34,461 nt of DNA, from the NCBI GenBank assembly GCA_015680685.1, contig MNCI01006809.1:12329-46789 (forward strand), written 5' to 3'. The notes beneath the pieces are model-generated. The model saw only the letters and a list, made by a program, of their open reading frames with translations, ran no database searches and had not been told where the DNA came from. Shown piece by piece: positions 31,476 to 34,461 of this stretch. Origin of the DNA: Gnetum montanum. Lineage: Eukaryota > Streptophyta > Gnetopsida > Gnetales > Gnetaceae. Each line of letters opens with the position of its first letter. Within the stretch, counting starts at the first letter, position 1. The translations under genes were made by a program, and so were the position numbers.

Positions 31476-31650
31476 TAGAAAAAGACAAAATTAAAACTCA
31501 AGATATTGCAATTATTACTAATCGTGAAGGCCAAGTTATTGCAATTATTACGATAGAAAAAGACAAAATTAAAACTCAAAATTAAAATTAATACGTATTG
31601 TAATTTATAAGGATGTTGCAATTATTGCTATCGTGAAGGCCAAGTTATTG
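31476..31650 (+). repeat. Shuffled local duplication inside the LINE relic
   Basis: GATAGAAAAAGACAAAATTA occurs at about 31476 and 31551. TTGCAATTATT followed by CGTGAAGGCCAAGTTATTG occurs twice (31506-31542 and 31617-31651), with an extra TTGCAATTATTACGATAG copy between them. The blocks are reordered rather than simply tandem, which suggests template switching or slippage. Confidence 0.7.
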
Positions 31651-32110
31651 GAATCTATTCTATTCTCAATAAAAAATTGATTCATTAGAAAAAGAAACAA
31701 CCATTTTTTTAAAAAAATCAAATAATGGTAACTTTCAACAAGCACAAATGAAATCTTCTTTAACAAATTTCTAATATTTTACTAATCCTTTTAATTCTAA
31801 AGGTGCCAGTAAACTCTTGATATTTAAAGAAAATTATTCTTTAGAAAAATAAAGAAATTTTCAGCAAGGATCAACAATAAAATTACTAATGTAGATTGCT
31901 TTCCCTTAGTGTAATATGAAAAGAAGAGTCTTGCAACTACTACTTTCAAATTAAAAATCCCAAATATATATTATTCTCTTTCCACCTCTACTACTATTCC
32001 AAATATTTTTGTCTACCAAATAATGCTTTTTTACTTATTAGTGATGTGGATTGTGAGATGAATGCTAAGCTTAAAAACTCAAGGATTGGAGCCTCCTCTC
32101 ACACATCTCA

Positions 32111-32877
32111 ATGTTAGTTTTATCATGGAATGTTTGGATTCTTTCTAATAGGTCCCATCCAAAGATTTTCAGGTAGTATTTTTGAAATTGGCATTTATCT
32201 CCAGATTTTCTTTTCTTGTAAGAAATTAAGATTTCAGCTTATGATATTAATTTTGTTGATAAATGCATTTTAAAAAATTGCATTATTGTACTCATGAAGT
32301 TAATAAAGGAGGTGTTGCTATTCTTATTAATAAAAATTAAACTATAAAAGTTTTGAGTTCTTGTTTTGATAACCTTGGAAGAGTTATTTGGATTATTTTT
32401 CATAGTGAAAAAGGTAACTTTGGACTTTGTAATATCTATGCTCCTAATAATTTGAACAAATCAATCAAAGGTTTAGAAATATATTCTATCTCAACCTAAA
32501 GTTCCTTTAATTATTAGAGATGATTTCAACATGGTCAAAAGTCATTTAGATAAACTTGGTGATCTTCCTCCTAATACATCTTATTAAGAAAAACAAATTG
32601 CTGAAATTTCAAAGAAAAATATTTTCTTTCTAATTCTCATATTATTCAAATAAGAAATATTATACTTGATGTAATTATCAACAAGAAAATGATAGAATTT
32701 ATTATCAACTTGATAGACTTTACATCTCTAATGTTTTATTTTGAAAGCTTGCTAGGAAAGTAGAAGTGCATATAGATGTTACTTTATTATATCATTTTCA
32801 TATTAGCATTTTTCTCTTTTGTATTAATTCTTCATCCTTTCAAAAGCATGAGATTTTTTATATGAATATGTCAACAT
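32111..32877 (+). pseudogene. LINE ORF2 endonuclease domain
   Basis: This enzyme nicks target DNA to start reverse transcription. Blocks in order are MLVLSWNVW (family SWNVRGL), PDFLFL followed by a stop and EIKIS (family QETKL, so CAA became TAA), KGGVAILINK, DNLGRVIWI, GNFGLCNIYAPN, VPLIIRDDFNMV (family GDFN), LDKLGDLPP, and NDRIYYQLDRLYISN before a terminal VHIDVTLLYHFHI (family SDH-x-P). Several frameshifts and stops break it. The Asn of SWNV and the DFN of the metal site are visible. Similarity ends before any RT block. Confidence 0.72.
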
Positions 32878-33403
32878 CTTAAGGAAATGGAGAACATGGA
32901 ATATTTGTTGTGGGTAATGTATTTGCAAAACATGAACAAGAACTCCACAACAAGACTTGAGAACTTAAGGAAATGAGATCTACAATGAGATATCAAAATA
33001 AAGACCACATGAACACGATGAGAGCATGGACAACCATGGACAAAAATGAATGCTACAAATCAAATGAAGATGCTTCAAGGATTGGTAATAAGGTAAATTG
33101 ATAGGAGAAAGCCTTAGAAGACAAAGTCGAAAAGTTAAGGAGACATCTCCTAAAAATAGTAGACATATACATTCAATACTAGATGTCTCTCAGTAGACAT
33201 TCCATTTTCTAGTAAGATGTGTCTCCTGAATTTAGGTCAATGTTAGGTAGAAATCCCAACCTTGAAGGACACATCTACACTAGTCATTTAGTAGCTGTTG
33301 CATAAATTCTAAGGAATTTTCGAAAACTATTAGGCTATAAAAAAATATCAAAATCTTGGGAATTATGCAAGAAATATTCACATTCAAGCTTCTAATTGTC
33401 TAT
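32878..33403. repeat. Flank with second GAGA-CA-TCTC cluster
   Basis: Between the LINE fragment and the terminal LTR there is no gene. From 33139 to 33275 the dyad motif of 971-1240 recurs: GGAGACATCTCC at about 33139, AGATGTCTCTC at 33181, AGATGTGTCTCC near 33218 and GGACACATCTAC near 33268. The two clusters likely belong to one dispersed repeat family. Confidence 0.5.
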
Positions 33404-33429
33404 TGATGAATCATGAATTTGCTGGTTGT

Positions 33430-33511
33430 GATATCGTTGTTGTGATATCACATGGGCTACGATATCGTAGGCCCGATATCACATCAGCCACGATATAGTA
33501 TACGCAATATC
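33430..33511 (+). promoter_or_regulatory. GATATC palindrome ladder, third LTR
   Basis: GATATC sites start at 33430, 33444, 33461 and 33475, with one-base variants at 33492 (GATATA) and 33506 (AATATC). The steps are exactly 14, 17, 14, 17 and 14. One lies in the perfect 14-base palindrome CTACGATATCGTAG (33457-33470). The array ends about 20 bases before the TATA box, as in the other LTRs. Confidence 0.65.
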
Positions 33512-33529
33512 ACAGCCTACCTCAATTTC

Positions 33530-33537
33530 TATAAATA
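33530..33537 (+). promoter_or_regulatory. TATA box of the second element's LTR
   Basis: TATAAATA followed by AGAGG, aligned with the boxes at 10087 and 18986. Confidence 0.75.
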
Positions 33538-34263
33538 AGAGGCATCTTTCCTTGTTCTAGCAGTTAGTTCTTAGTTCCTTACCCAAAATCTTGCAGTTTT
33601 TCCTTCTTAGAGTTAGAATTATTTCCCTGTGTATGCCCGCAGTGTGGTGATTGTAATTGTATAGCATCCTTATTCGAGTGTGACGTACTTGGACATGCAC
33701 ATGACTGAAAATAAAGATCTAGATTGCTTCATCATTGCAGCATTCACTTAGCTTAATTATTTAATTAATTTTTATTTACTACTTTCTTAGTTAATCTCTT
33801 CTCACCCTTAAATTCCTATTAAATGTGGAATGAGTACGACATGATTACGAGCATTTAAGTGTGACTACTTGGTAACCCAGTAGTGTACCTAAGATCTACA
33901 CTTGGTAATCCCAGTAGTAGTCATGCATGAAGTCCAAGATGTGTATGGATAATCAAGGAATAGATGCTCATCGCACGTAGGCTAGTTTAGACTCTGTCTC
34001 ACCCTTTCCCTCTTAGCTTAGTTAACATTATTTTCCACTACCTTCAAGAGTAGCATTAGGTTAGAAAACACATCATACACCTCACTCTAGACTAAACCAT
34101 ACGTGACAAAGCTAATACTAGTCCAGGTGGGAAGACAGCGAACTATGACCTAAGGCTAACTATCTAGATGCCACAACTAGTTCGTTTGCGGAGTTCAACT
34201 GGATTGCGCATGTAACGCTCATATTCGTATGGTTGAGTGTAGGGGTACCTTGCCACTCATCAT

Positions 34264-34284
34264 TGGCATCGTTGCCAGGGACGG
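34264..34284 (+). promoter_or_regulatory. tRNA-Asp-like primer-binding site
   Basis: TGGCATCGTTGCCAGGGACG starts one base after the LTR. It matches the tRNA-Asp complement better than the copy at 10815 because TGGC is intact. This shows that an internal region follows. Confidence 0.82.
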
Positions 34285-34461
34285 TGCTAGTTATCTAGAT
34301 TAGTTATATCATACAAGGTTGTTGTATAGGAATTAATGATATATCTTTTAAGAAGAATTAATTACAAAAAGTCACATACCAATTCACACACAACTTCACA
34401 ACCATGCCTCTCCTACAAGACTATGATAATGCCATACCTAGTGAGGAAATTCATTGGAGAA
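34285..34461 (+). mobile_element. Leader and possible gag start of second element (partial)
   Basis: The sequence after the primer-binding site continues to the window edge. An ATG at 34404 opens a frame (MPLLQDYDNAIPSEEIHWR) that runs off the edge. It lies about 140 bases past the LTR, near where gag would start, but is too short to identify. Confidence 0.4.

Larger units (their letters stand above)
31286..32877 (+). mobile_element. LINE (L1-type) fragment, 5' part only
   Basis: The right part (from 32111) encodes the apurinic endonuclease that starts ORF2 of plant L1-type LINEs. The left part (31286-31900) is coding-like but unrecognised and may be an ORF1 relic. The reverse transcriptase that should follow the endonuclease is absent: similarity stops near 32877. 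LINEs usually lose their 5' ends, so a copy with only the 5' part suggests that a later insertion or deletion removed the 3' half. Confidence 0.65.
33404..34262 (+). repeat. 5' LTR of a second, related Ty3/gypsy element
   Basis: It begins TGATGAATCATG and ends CCACTCATCA, 859 bases. It shares with the main element the GATATC ladder, the TATA box (33530), GTTAGTTCTTAG, CCTTACCCAAAATCTTG, AGAGTTAGAATTATTT and the terminal GGTTGAGTGTAGGGGTACCTT-type text. It is followed by a primer-binding site, so it is a 5' LTR of an element running off the right edge. The expected target-site duplication is TCTAT (33399-33403). Confidence 0.88.

Overview
This window looks like intergenic DNA from a large, repeat-rich plant nuclear genome. 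It is AT-rich, has no intact cellular gene, and is packed with decayed plant-type transposons: Ty3/gypsy LTR elements, a LINE, a SWIM-type transposase remnant and tRNA-like SINEs. A gymnosperm or another land plant with a bloated genome fits, but the species cannot be read from the sequence. Two assembly gaps are present: a 243-N run at 12715-12957 and a single N at 19151.

The centrepiece is one old Ty3/gypsy retrotransposon on the + strand, 10004-19276. It is flanked by a perfect 5-bp target-site duplication (ATTAG) and has LTRs at 10004-10813 and 18875-19276. Its primer-binding site resembles tRNA-Asp. Its domain order is Gag, protease, reverse transcriptase, RNase H, integrase (DD35E, no chromodomain), then about 1.9 kb of 3' spacer. 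Together these place it in the non-chromovirus Athila/Tat branch. Many stops, mostly explained by C-to-T or G-to-A change (CGA to TGA, TGG to TAG), and several frameshifts make it dead. A related 5' LTR plus primer-binding site begins at 33404 and runs off the right edge. All three LTRs carry a regular ladder of GATATC palindromes just upstream of the TATA box.

Left of the main element: 1-1300 is noncoding with a cluster of GAGA-CA-TCTC dyads (976-1240). From 1305 to about 2990 there is a minus-strand chromovirus-like gag-PR-RT fossil, truncated inside RT. A tRNA-like SINE copy lies at 4570-4840. At 5390-7045 sits a + strand fossil of an unrecognised spliced gene with an intact 100-bp intron and a poly(A) signal. 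A second unrecognised coding relic lies on the minus strand at 8580-9375.

Right of the main element: a minus-strand relic of a SWIM zinc-finger transposase, probably Mutator-like, lies at 21230-22915. It is followed by a 54-bp minisatellite of about 15 units (23995-24815) full of TTCnnGAA palindromes, two more tRNA-like SINE copies (26212-26450 and, on the minus strand, 28850-28965), a repeat paired with one at 7308, small tandem duplications, and a LINE endonuclease fragment (32111-32877) that lacks its reverse transcriptase. A second GAGA-CA-TCTC cluster precedes the terminal LTR. The window shows layered transposon decay rather than a working gene system. The observations most worth checking are the LTR palindrome ladder, the 54-bp array and the spliced fossil gene.
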